The position numbers and the translations under genes were made by a program. Positions 1-7,150 of a stretch of DNA of 16,141 nucleotides are shown here, piece by piece; position 1 is the stretch's first letter; every line of letters begins with the position of its first letter. The stretch spans positions 1-16,141 of the forward strand of contig JBKPDO010000217.1 in the NCBI GenBank assembly GCA_046727955.1, read 5' to 3'. The stretch is from DASVXQ01 sp046727955 (GTDB lineage: Bacteria; Actinomycetota; CALGFH01). The notes beneath the pieces are model-generated. The model was not told the origin of the DNA. It worked only from the letters and a program-made list of their open reading frames with translations, and made no database searches.

Positions 1-89
1 CTCGGTGGCGGCCCGCTCGGTGGCGGCCCGGCGGGTGGCGGCCCGGCGGGCGCTGGCCCACCTGCCGGCGGTGGCTCACCTGCCGGCGG
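1..89. repeat. 15-bp tandem repeat coding for GPPPS/GPPPA
   Basis: The units at 1-15 and 16-30 are identical (CTCGGTGGCGGCCCG). Units 31-45 and 46-60 are diverged copies, followed by two CCTGCCGGCGG-containing units at 61-89. On the minus strand the 15-bp period encodes five-residue proline-rich repeats of the partial protein. The window begins exactly at a unit boundary, which suggests that the assembly broke inside a longer array. Confidence 0.85.
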
Positions 90-647
90 CTTGCGACCTG
101 GACCGCGGGAGGGCCGCCACGGCATGCGTCGCTTGGCCTGATGGCGAGCGGCTCGGCTCGGGATGGGTCCCTGGCTGCGCTCGCCGGCCGCGCCGTAGGC
201 ATCGGCCGGCGCCGGCGCCGGCCCCGGTGGCCCAGGATGCTCGGACCCCGGCGCCGGCGGCGGCATCGGGCCGGGCGGAGGCTGCGGCGTCTCCACGTGG
301 AACGCCTCCCCCACGTCGTCGAACGGTGGCCCATACGGCTGGCCCGGTCCTGGGGCCGCCCACGGCCCTCCGCCAGGGGGCGGAGGCGGCGGGTCGGCGT
401 CAGGCTGGAACGGGTCGACGTAGTCGCGGCGCGGATCGAACGAGGAAGGGGGCGGCCCAAAGAGGTCGTCCAGCCCTAAGGAGTCCTCCTCCGAGGCGAA
501 CGGGTCCGCCCGCGACTCGAAGAGCGGCCGCCCGAACGGGTCGCGCAACGGCGGACGAGGCTGGAAGGGGTCGTCGTCCTCGCGGAACGGGTCGTACGGC
601 CAGCCCTCCTCCATGGGAGCGTCCCCGTCGTGCCGCTCCGGGCTCAA
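1..647 (-). CDS. Partial proline-rich DPF-repeat protein, unknown function (N-terminal part)
   Basis: I do not recognise this protein. The frame is open from a TTG at 647 to the window edge (215 codons, no stop seen), so the C-terminus is missing. The TTG overlaps the stop of the upstream glycosyltransferase as TTGA and has a strong Shine-Dalgarno GGGGAGG about 6 bases before it; an in-frame ATG at 614 is the alternative start. The first 80 residues are acidic and carry five DPF motifs (about residues 19, 26, 36, 48 and 78). A Pro/Gly-rich stretch follows, then a short basic segment near residues 172-190, then GPPPA/GPPPS repeats. No signal peptide or membrane span is visible in the part present. 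One rare TTA leucine codon lies at 477-479. In other actinobacteria, large GT2 membrane proteins like the upstream one are often followed by an envelope protein (DUF5719), so this could be a cytoplasmic extension of such a protein; that is inference. Codon-periodic GC and the coupled start make me fairly sure it is a real gene. Confidence 0.7.
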   Translation of the reverse strand, partial: MSPERHDGDAPMEEGWPYDPFREDDDPFQPRPPLRDPFGRPLFESRADPFASEEDSLGLDDLFGPPPSSFDPRRDYVDPFQPDADPPPPPPGGGPWAAPGPGQPYGPPFDDVGEAFHVETPQPPPGPMPPPAPGSEHPGPPGPAPAPADAYGAAGERSQGPIPSRAARHQAKRRMPWRPSRGPGRKPPAGEPPPAGGPAPAGPPPAGPPPSGPPP

Positions 648-3600
648 CGTGCACCTCCCCGCGCGGCCAGCGTCGCCAGCTTGAGATCGGTCGTGGTGGT
701 GTCGTCGAGGGCGACCGGCGCCGCCGGCGGCGCCGCCCTGGTCGGCCGCGCCAGGGTAGCCAGCGTCGTCAGCAGCAGCAGGCCCTCGATCAGGAGGTAC
801 ACCAGGCGGCGCTGCTGGCCGTCGCGGCGCACCTCGAGCGCACCCCCGGCTCTGTCCGGCAACTTGAAGCCCTGGGCCCAGCCGAACACGGTGGTCGGAG
901 AGAGCGGGGTGCCGTCGAGCGAGGCCCGCCACTCCTTGCCGGCGGGCACCGGCAGCATCAAGGTCGCCGGTCCCGGCGCCGGGACACCGCCGGCGGCCCG
1001 GGCCGGCAGCTTGGCGCCGGCGCGGCCGCTGAACACCGCCTCGACCCCGGGCACGCCGGCGGGCGCCGTCCCGGTCAGCACGCCGCGGGGATTGGCTGGC
1101 GGCTGATCCGCCAGCAGCCACGCCGTCGGCGCGGTGACCGGCGCCTGGAACAGCCCGGCCTGGTCGGTCGGCCGCGAGCGCAGCTCCTGCTGCCTGGCCA
1201 CCAGGTCGACCAGCCGGCTGTCGCCCGGACCCGAGCGGACCGCCACGTAACCGATGCCGAACAGCTCGAGCATGGAACCGGCCTGGTGGGTCCGCGCCTC
1301 GACGATGTCGGTGACCACCGATCCGAGCGCGCGGGTGGCCGGGTCGGCAGCCGGCCGGCCCGAGTCGATCAGCGTGCGCCCGTCAGGGCCGGTCACGGCG
1401 AAGCTGACGCCCCCGCCCTCGCGGCTGGCCAGCCACAGCACCCGGCCCTGCCCCTGCCGCACGGTGGCCGGCAGGGAGGGGCTGCGCACCGCGTGCAGTG
1501 GGGTCCAGGAGCCGCGCACCAGGAAGCCGGCGACCAGCAGCCCGGTGGCGACCGCCAGCAGCCCTAGGACCGCGGCGCCCAGCCGGCGCAGGCTCAGGCT
1601 CGGCTGCCGCAGCGCCTGGCCGAGGCCGGCCACGGCCAGGCCGGCGGCGGCGGCCCAAGCGACCGCGCCGGGCACCAGCAGGCCGGCCGGCCACTCGCGG
1701 GCGACCGCCAGCGTCAGGCCGTGGACCTGCAAGGTGGCGGCCACGCAGGCGCCGAGCAGCGCGACCAGCAGCCAGAAGGTCTTCCGCCTGGCGGCGGGCG
1801 GCGCGAAGAACAGCGCGGCCAGCGCCAGCGCTGGGTACAGCGGGCCGATCAGCATGCCGTCGAGGCCCGAGCCGCCTGGCAGGCCCGGCCCGCCGGGCCG
1901 GAGCTGCAGCAGGTCGGCAAAGCTCGGCGATGCCGACGCGGTGCCTCCCGAGCGCAGGGCGGCGCCGCTCAGAAGCTGGCCGGTCCAGGGGAAGAGCAGC
2001 AGCAGCGCGCCCAGGTAGCCGGCCCCCAGCAGCACCGCCTGCCGGACGGCCAGCGCGCGGCCAGCGCGGTCGCGCAGCAGTGCGGCGACGCTGGCCAGGG
2101 CCACCACCGCCAGGAACACCACCGCCGCCGGTGGGTACATGGCGGTCGCCAAGGCGGCGAGCACCAGGAAGCGCACGGCGGGGCGCCACGGCTCGCGCGG
2201 CTGGTCGCGCCTGAAGGTGAGCACCACCTGGGCGAGCGCGGGCGGCGCCAGCACCAGGAAGGACAGCTCGCCGAGGCGCCCCTGGGCGAGCGCGCCGACG
2301 GCCAGCGGGGAGCTGGCGTACAGCAGGCTGGCGACGGCGCGAGCCGCCAGCGACGGCACCACCACGCGGAGCGCCCGCGTGCAGGTGGCGGCCGCCAGCG
2401 GCAGGGCGAGCCACAGCAGCAGCTTCTGCGCCAGCAGCGCCTTGTTGAGCGTGAAGGTCGCCAGACCGCCGAGCACGGCGAGCGAGGGCGGCGACGGCGC
2501 GGCTGAGCCCAGGCCGATCTGGTGGTAGGCAGCGGCGAATTCGCGCAGCAGGTCACGGCCGGCCGGCGGGAACACCGCGAGCGCCCCGCCGGCGATCGCC
2601 GGGGCGGTCAGCAGGGAGCGCAATGAGATCACCATCAGCAGGGCGAACCCGGCGACGGAGAAGGCGACCGGGTGGCCGGCGATGACGCGGCCGATCTGCG
2701 CCCCCGGCGCGGGCATGTCCTGCTCCTCGGCGTTCGGCGCCTCGGCGACGTGCTCGCCGACCTCGCCGTAGACCAGCTCGAGCATGCCGCGCAGCATCGC
2801 GCGCAGCGGCTGGCCGCCGGGCGCGCGCAGCTCCGCGAGCTGGGAGTCGTCGATCCTGCGGCGGCCCTGCAGGCGCCGCCGGTGGACGAGCGTGACGGGC
2901 AGCTCCTTCACGTTCCAGCCCCATGCCCACAGGATCTGCAGCGCGTCCCCTGGGCGGCCGGTGAGCGTCAGGCCGAGCGCCCGGAACGCTCCGCCGACCA
3001 CCGCGAGCAGGAACGCCAGCGGCAGCCGCCGGAACGAGACCGCCTTGAGCAGGGCGGCCATGGTGTGCCGCTCGCTCAGGTAGCGCGAGTGGTTGACGGC
3101 GCGGCTCCTGCGGGCGCGCGTGGAGGCGGCGGCGAAGTGGCGCACGCGGGCGCTCGGGACCACCAGCACGCGACCGCCCTGCAGGTGCGTGCGCCAGCAC
3201 AGGTCGAGGTCGTCGCGAAAGGCCGGCATGCGCTCGTCGAAGCCGCCGACCTGCAGCAGGGCACTCCGCCGGACCAGCATGCCGGCGGTGTTGACGAAGA
3301 ACGTCTCCCGCACCTGGTCGTGCTGGCCCTGGTCGATCTCGTCGTCCTCGATGGGCGAGACCGCACGGCCGGTGCGGTCAACCGACCAGCCGACCTCCTG
3401 CAGGCGGTCGGGATTGGACCAGGAGACCAGCTTGGGTCCGAGGATCTGGGCCCCCGGGCGGGACCCGGCCTCGGCCAGCAGGCGCTCGAGCGCGTCGGGC
3501 TCGGGGGCCGAGTCGTCGTGCAGCAGCCACACCCACTCCATGCCGGCCGCGCGCTGGTCGCGCAGCGCTGACGTCACCGCCCGGCCGAACTGCCCGCGCA

Positions 3601-3793
3601 CGGCGAGCACGGCGTCCTCGCCCAGCCGAGAGCGGGCCCAGTCGGCGCTGCCGTCGGTGGAGCCGGTGTCGACGACGATGACGTCGTCGATCGGACGGGT
3701 CTGCTTGGCAAGCCCGCGGAACGTCTCCCGCAGGAATGCACGTCCGTTGTGGCAGACGACGACGGCAATCACGCGGGGCTCGTTGCTCGGCAC
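644..3793 (-). CDS. GT2 glycosyltransferase fused to polytopic membrane domain
   Basis: This is a predicted 1049-residue membrane glycosyltransferase, probably for a cell-envelope polysaccharide. Residues 8 to about 230 form a GT2 (GT-A) domain: an N-terminal strand VIAVVVCHNG, VVDTGSTDGS at 41-50, the metal-binding HDDS at 92-95 and an acidic motif DDLD at 194-197. From about residue 250 there are roughly a dozen hydrophobic spans, then an extracytoplasmic-type region of about 250 residues, one more membrane span and a short cytoplasmic tail. The layout resembles actinobacterial GT2 proteins with a GT-C-like membrane half; the segment GWAQGFKLP near the C-terminus recalls arabinofuranosyltransferase-like proteins, which is only suggestive. 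I chose the GTG at 3793, which directly precedes the conserved domain and has GAGAGGAAGG upstream; an ATG at 3880 would add 29 residues that look non-conserved. The 3' end is coupled to the next gene by TTGA. Donor and acceptor sugars cannot be read from the sequence. Confidence 0.88.
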   Translation of the reverse strand: MPSNEPRVIAVVVCHNGRAFLRETFRGLAKQTRPIDDVIVVDTGSTDGSADWARSRLGEDAVLAVRGQFGRAVTSALRDQRAAGMEWVWLLHDDSAPEPDALERLLAEAGSRPGAQILGPKLVSWSNPDRLQEVGWSVDRTGRAVSPIEDDEIDQGQHDQVRETFFVNTAGMLVRRSALLQVGGFDERMPAFRDDLDLCWRTHLQGGRVLVVPSARVRHFAAASTRARRSRAVNHSRYLSERHTMAALLKAVSFRRLPLAFLLAVVGGAFRALGLTLTGRPGDALQILWAWGWNVKELPVTLVHRRRLQGRRRIDDSQLAELRAPGGQPLRAMLRGMLELVYGEVGEHVAEAPNAEEQDMPAPGAQIGRVIAGHPVAFSVAGFALLMVISLRSLLTAPAIAGGALAVFPPAGRDLLREFAAAYHQIGLGSAAPSPPSLAVLGGLATFTLNKALLAQKLLLWLALPLAAATCTRALRVVVPSLAARAVASLLYASSPLAVGALAQGRLGELSFLVLAPPALAQVVLTFRRDQPREPWRPAVRFLVLAALATAMYPPAAVVFLAVVALASVAALLRDRAGRALAVRQAVLLGAGYLGALLLLFPWTGQLLSGAALRSGGTASASPSFADLLQLRPGGPGLPGGSGLDGMLIGPLYPALALAALFFAPPAARRKTFWLLVALLGACVAATLQVHGLTLAVAREWPAGLLVPGAVAWAAAAGLAVAGLGQALRQPSLSLRRLGAAVLGLLAVATGLLVAGFLVRGSWTPLHAVRSPSLPATVRQGQGRVLWLASREGGGVSFAVTGPDGRTLIDSGRPAADPATRALGSVVTDIVEARTHQAGSMLELFGIGYVAVRSGPGDSRLVDLVARQQELRSRPTDQAGLFQAPVTAPTAWLLADQPPANPRGVLTGTAPAGVPGVEAVFSGRAGAKLPARAAGGVPAPGPATLMLPVPAGKEWRASLDGTPLSPTTVFGWAQGFKLPDRAGGALEVRRDGQQRRLVYLLIEGLLLLTTLATLARPTRAAPPAAPVALDDTTTTDLKLATLAARGGAR

Positions 3794-4100
3794 GACCTTC
3801 CTCTCGATGCGGCCCCTGGGGGAGAGCCGTGGAAAGGCCCGTAGGGTTACCACCTCCCACGGGCTTGCGCATGCTAACACGCCTACCGTGGAGCAAAGAA
3901 AAAATCGGGGTCCGCGTGGACCCCGGTAGACCTACCGGCGGCGCCGGTCGCCAGCCGCGCTCGGCGGGCTCATGAGCGAGGCCAGCACCAGGGGGCCACG
4001 CGGCGGAGCAGAGCCGGGCGCAGCCCCCGGTGAATACGGGACGCCCCTGGTCAGAGCGGTTGACGCTGGGGGACCTGAGCAGGGACGCCCGTGGGGAAGA
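3794..4100. other. Intergenic region between GT2 gene and whiB2
   Basis: These 307 bases hold the whiB2 terminator at 3893-3925. The part from 3926 to 4100 has no recognisable gene on either strand; open frames there lack a ribosome binding site and family resemblance. The GT2 gene must be transcribed from a promoter between 3794 and about 3893 if the terminator is efficient. A TAGCAT on the minus strand around 3870-3880 is a possible -10 element, but I see no convincing -35. Confidence 0.5.
3893..3925 (-). terminator. Rho-independent terminator downstream of whiB2
   Basis: The arms GGGGTCC (3907-3913) and GGACCCC (3918-3924) form a perfect stem with a 4-base loop, extended by one C-G pair. 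On the minus strand the hairpin is followed directly by GATTTTTTCTTTG. It lies about 175 bases after the whiB2 stop and should separate whiB2 transcription from the glycosyltransferase gene. A U-tracted terminator this clear is unusual for GC-rich actinobacteria. Confidence 0.8.
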
Positions 4101-4349
4101 TCAGGAGGCGCACTTCTTCAGGCGGCGGCGCTCACGCTCGCTCATCCCACCCCAGATGCCAAACCGCTCGTCGTTGGCAAGGGCGTACTCGAGACATTCG
4201 ACTTGGACGACGCAGGTCTGGCAGATTCGCTTGGCTGCGCGGGTGGAGCCACCCTTCTCGGGGAAAAAGCAGTCGGCGTCCCTGCCACGGCAGGCGGCCC
4301 GCTCGTACCAGGGCTGCGGCTCGATACGTAATACCGTGGTCGTGGTCAT
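4101..4349 (-). CDS. whiB2: WhiB-family iron-sulfur transcriptional regulator, WhiB2-like
   Basis: This is an 82-residue WhiB protein, a small actinobacterial Fe-S cluster regulator that acts with the primary sigma factor; WhiB2/WhmD members are linked to cell division and septation. The four cluster cysteines are C20, C43, C46 and C52 (CxxC plus Cx5C). FFPEKGGST sits at 28-36, the G(I/V)WGG turn is FGIWGG at 63-68, and a basic C-terminus (RERRRLKK) follows for DNA contact. Two further cysteines, C27 and C80, are outside the canonical set. The ATG at 4349 has GGAGG five bases upstream; a longer ATG start at 4397 adds 16 residues with no good ribosome binding site. It is divergent from fbiA and ends in a strong terminator. 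The pairing with fbiA and the near-identical FFPEKGGST/FGIWGG blocks support WhiB2 rather than another paralogue. Confidence 0.93.
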   Translation of the reverse strand: MTTTTVLRIEPQPWYERAACRGRDADCFFPEKGGSTRAAKRICQTCVVQVECLEYALANDERFGIWGGMSERERRRLKKCAS

Positions 4350-4781
4350 CGCTCCTCCCTCACTGCCAGCCAATGGGCAGTCGGTACGTGCGAGCACAAC
4401 GCTCCGAACTGCACCACGGTAATTACATCGGTGAGATTCTGGAAGACCTTGAGTGGAACGGGCTGAATCGCATCGGTCTTTTTACGCAGCCAGAGCGCAA
4501 GTCCTCATAAACGCGTAGTCCTCTAGCGACTTACAGTACTCCTAGACTTTACAGTACTCTTAGACCTCATCAGCCTGTTAAGCAACGAATCGGTTAGTCT
4601 CCCCGAACCGCGCGGCCGCCCTCGACCAGCGCCTGCGCGACCGCGGTGCGGCGGTCGCTCCCGCAGACGAGCACGACGGCCGCCGCTCGTTAGCCAATGC
4701 GCTCTATTGCGCTTTCTGTAAGGCGGAGAGCCCGCTACCCTGGAGCCCCGCCCCTACCGCACACCAAGAAAGAGGGCGCCC
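4350..4781. promoter_or_regulatory. Divergent whiB2/fbiA control region
   Basis: This 432-bp gene-free stretch is clearly less GC-rich between about 4400 and 4600 than the rest of the window, as expected for promoters. It holds the 17-bp direct repeats at 4531-4565 and a coding-like GC-rich patch at 4594-4685. For fbiA, TACCCT at 4736-4741 fits a -10 element about 40 bases before the start codon, with an AGAGG ribosome binding site six bases before the ATG. For whiB2 the minus strand has TGTAAT near 4430, close to the -10 consensus, but without a clear -35. The promoter assignments are guesses. Confidence 0.4.
4531..4565. repeat. Two 17-bp direct repeats, 18-bp period
   Basis: TTACAGTACTCCTAGAC at 4531-4547 and TTACAGTACTCTTAGAC at 4549-4565 differ at one base. 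Each contains the palindrome AGTACT. A weaker third copy (AGTCCTCTAGCGAC) lies at 4517-4530. The 18-bp period is a little under two helical turns, so both copies present on nearly the same DNA face, as in cooperative operators. The binding protein is unknown. Confidence 0.7.
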
Positions 4782-5759
4782 ATGCTCGTCGCGCTTGCCG
4801 GCGGCGTCGGCGCGGCAAGGTTCCTGCGCGGGCTGATCCGCGTCCACCCTCCCGCCGAGCTCATGGTCATCGGCAATACTGGTGACGACCTGCGCGTGCA
4901 CGGCCTGGCGGTCTCGCCCGACCTGGACTCGGTCGCCTACACCCTCGCCGGCCTGGCCGACGAGGAGCGCGGCTGGGGCCTCGCTGGCGAGACCTGGAAC
5001 GTCCTGGGGGCCCTGGAGCGGCTGGGTGAGCCGGCGTGGTTCGCGCTTGGCGACCGTGACATCGCAACCCACCTGCTGCGCACACGGCTGCTGGCCGATG
5101 GCGCCAGCTTGAGCGAGGCCACCGCGGAGCTGCACGGCCGCCTGGGCGTGCCGGTCAGGGTGGTGCCCATGAGCGACCAGCCGGTGGAGACCAGGGTCCA
5201 GGTCCAAGGCCCGGACGGTCCCGAGGACCTGGGCTTCCAGGAGTACTGGGTGGCGCGCCAGGCGCGCGACCCGGTGCTGCGCATCACCTTCGCGGGGATC
5301 GAGCGGGCGCGGCCGGCGCCAGGGCTGCTCGACGCGATCGCCGCGGCCGAGGGCGTCATCCTGTGCCCCTCCAACCCGGTGGTGTCGATCGCGCCCATCC
5401 TGGCCGTGCCTGGCATCCGCGCCGCTGTCCAGAACGCGGCCTGCCGCACCGTGGCGGTCACGCCGATCATTGGCGGCGCCCCCGTCCGCGGCATGGCGGA
5501 CAAGCTCCTGCCCGCGTGGGGGGTCGAGGTCTCCGCACGGGGCGTGGCCAGCATGTACAGCGGGCTGGCCGACGCCTTCGTGCTCGACCAGGTGGACGCC
5601 GCGCAGGCGCGGGACGTTGCCGAGCTGGGCATGGACGCGGTGGTGGCACCGACGCTGATGCGCAGCGTCGAGGACGCCGCCGCCCTGGCCAAGGTCGCCC
5701 TGGACGCTCTGGCGGGACCAAGCGGCCGACCTTGGGTGAACGGGGTGGCCACGGGGTGA
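4782..5759 (+). CDS. fbiA: FbiA/CofD, phospholactate (PEP) transferase of coenzyme F420 synthesis
   Basis: FbiA joins the phospho-carboxylate moiety from the guanylyl-activated precursor to Fo, giving dehydro-F420-0 in mycobacteria or F420-0 in archaea. The 325-residue length is normal for the family. The N-terminus has the nucleotide/Fo-binding GGVGAARF (7-14) and GNTGDD (31-36); further conserved stretches are WFALGDRDIATHL, MSDQPVETRV, LCPSNPVVSI and GGAPVRGMADK. The ATG at 4782 has AGAGG six bases upstream and starts just before the first conserved strand. The stop overlaps the next start as GTGA, so fbiA and fbiB are translationally coupled. The early gene fbiC and the guanylyltransferase gene fbiD are not in this window. 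Confidence 0.96.
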   Translation: MLVALAGGVGAARFLRGLIRVHPPAELMVIGNTGDDLRVHGLAVSPDLDSVAYTLAGLADEERGWGLAGETWNVLGALERLGEPAWFALGDRDIATHLLRTRLLADGASLSEATAELHGRLGVPVRVVPMSDQPVETRVQVQGPDGPEDLGFQEYWVARQARDPVLRITFAGIERARPAPGLLDAIAAAEGVILCPSNPVVSIAPILAVPGIRAAVQNAACRTVAVTPIIGGAPVRGMADKLLPAWGVEVSARGVASMYSGLADAFVLDQVDAAQARDVAELGMDAVVAPTLMRSVEDAAALAKVALDALAGPSGRPWVNGVATG

Positions 5760-7090
5760 GCGGCCTCGAGGTCGTCCCGCTCGCCGGGCTGCCCGAGATC
5801 CGGCCGGGCGACGACCTCGCGCGACTGCTGCTCCAGGCGGTCCGCGCCGCCGGGCTCCAGCTTGCCGACGGAGACGTGCTCGCGCTGACCTCCAAAGTGG
5901 TGGCGAAGGCCGAGGGCCGCCTGGTCCCCCTACCGGCCGACCCCGCCGGGCGGGAGCGGGTGCGCAGCGAAGCGGTGGCGGCCGAGACCGTGCGCGTGGT
6001 GGCGCGCCGCGGCCCGACGGTCATCGCCGAGACCAGGTACGGGCTGGTCGGGGCCAACGCGCTGATCGACGCCTCCAACGCCGGCGGCGACGCGCTGGTG
6101 CTCCTGCCGGAGGACCCGGACAGGTCCGCGGCGCGCCTGCGCGCCGCGCTTGCCGACCTCGGTGGGCACGACGTCGCCGTGGTCATAACCGACACCCTGG
6201 GGCGGCCCTGGCGGCGTGGCCAGACCGACGTGGCGGTTGGTCTGGCCGGCATGGGCGCGCTGGAGGACTATCGCGGGCGGCGGGATGCCGACGGGCGAGT
6301 GCTCGAGGTCACCGAGGTCGCCGTGCCGGATGAGGTCGCGGCCGCCGCCGACCTGGTCAAGCGCAAGCTCGCCCGCGTGCCGGCCGCGCTGCTGCGCGGA
6401 GTGCCGCGGCCCGACGGCGAGGGTCGCGCCCAGGACCTGGTCCGGCCGCCCGCCGAGGACCTGTTCCGCACCGGCTCGAGCGCCCTTGACCTGGTGGCCT
6501 TCCTCGAGGGCCGGCGTACCCGCCGGCGTTTCCTGAGCGACCCCGTCGAGCCGGCGGCCGTCGAGCGTGCGGTGCTGGCGGCGATGACCGCGCCGTTCCC
6601 CCACCACACCCGCCCGTTCCGGGTGGTGACGGTGAGCTCGGGCGATGGGCGCAAGCGCTACCTCGCCGCGATGGAGGCGGCCTGGCGCGAGGACCTGGCC
6701 GGTGACGGCGCACCGGCGGAGGTGGTCGAGCGCCGGCTGGCCCGTTCCTGGGCTCTGCTCGGCAGCGCGCCGGTGCTGCTTGTGCCATGCCTTGTGGAGG
6801 GCCACCAGCAGTTCTACCCGGACGAGCGCCGGCGGGCGGCGGAGGCTGCCATGTTCGAGCTGGCCGCTGGCGGCGCGGTGCAGACGCTTCTGCTCGCCCT
6901 GCACGCCCAAGGGCTCGGCGGCGCCTGGATCTCGTCCAGCCTGTTCTGCCAGGAGGTCGCCGCCCGCGCCCTCGGCCTCCCCGAGGGGTGGCGGCCGCTC
7001 GGCTCGGTCGCTGCCGGCCTCCCCGACCCCGGCGACCAGCCCCACCCGCGCCCACCGCTCCACGCGGACGAGCTGTTCCTGCGCCGCTGA
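5756..7090 (+). CDS. fbiB: FbiB, F420:gamma-glutamyl ligase fused to nitroreductase-fold reductase
   Basis: FbiB completes F420. The N-terminal CofE-like domain (about 1-245) adds gamma-linked glutamates with GTP, and the C-terminal FMN-dependent nitroreductase-fold domain (about 250-444) reduces dehydro-F420-0 in mycobacteria. The 444 residues agree with mycobacterial FbiB (about 448). Motifs seen: LTSKVVAKAEG (44-54), NALIDASN, VITDTLGRPWRRGQTDVAVG, and in the second domain RRTRRRF and PFPHHTRPFRVV. The GTG at 5756 overlaps the fbiA stop by four bases; the frame stays open further upstream only inside fbiA, where it is a shadow. No strong Shine-Dalgarno is visible, which fits coupling. The fused form is typical of actinobacteria, whereas archaeal CofE is single-domain. 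Confidence 0.95.
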   Translation: MSGLEVVPLAGLPEIRPGDDLARLLLQAVRAAGLQLADGDVLALTSKVVAKAEGRLVPLPADPAGRERVRSEAVAAETVRVVARRGPTVIAETRYGLVGANALIDASNAGGDALVLLPEDPDRSAARLRAALADLGGHDVAVVITDTLGRPWRRGQTDVAVGLAGMGALEDYRGRRDADGRVLEVTEVAVPDEVAAAADLVKRKLARVPAALLRGVPRPDGEGRAQDLVRPPAEDLFRTGSSALDLVAFLEGRRTRRRFLSDPVEPAAVERAVLAAMTAPFPHHTRPFRVVTVSSGDGRKRYLAAMEAAWREDLAGDGAPAEVVERRLARSWALLGSAPVLLVPCLVEGHQQFYPDERRRAAEAAMFELAAGGAVQTLLLALHAQGLGGAWISSSLFCQEVAARALGLPEGWRPLGSVAAGLPDPGDQPHPRPPLHADELFLRR

Positions 7091-7150
7091 CGCTTCCGCC
7101 GGGGCGCCGGGGCGCCAGGCGCCAGGGCGCCAGGGTGCCGGTTTCGGACC
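7091..7150. repeat. GGGCGCC octamer repeats between convergent genes
   Basis: The 60-bp gap between the fbiB and nucleotidyltransferase stops contains five near-copies of (A/G)GGGCGCC at 7101-7139: two GGGGCGCC, AGGCGCC, AGGGCGCC and AGGGTGCC. GGCGCC is self-complementary, so many alternative hairpins can form on either strand. It may act as a weak bidirectional terminator, but no T-tract is present. Confidence 0.6.

Noticed and set aside
400..654. 84-codon minus-strand frame starting MHVEPG with a GTG near the same Shine-Dalgarno
   Set aside because: Its product is Arg/Ala/Gly-rich and ends early. The frame started by TTG at 647 gives acidic DPF motifs with consistent codon periodicity to the window edge.
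5..1567. Long plus-strand open frame of 520 codons
   Set aside because: It runs antisense to the GT2 gene and the DPF-repeat gene, is Arg/Gln/Gly-rich with no family motif, and is a GC-rich shadow frame.
1383..2414. 343-codon second frame within the GT2 gene on the same strand
   Set aside because: Its Arg/Gly/Ala-rich composition is that of an offset frame. The membrane-protein frame has clear hydrophobic spans in the same bases.
3972..4510. Several plus-strand open frames over whiB2 and its leader
   Set aside because: They are antisense to a clear WhiB gene, lack ribosome binding sites and show no family resemblance.
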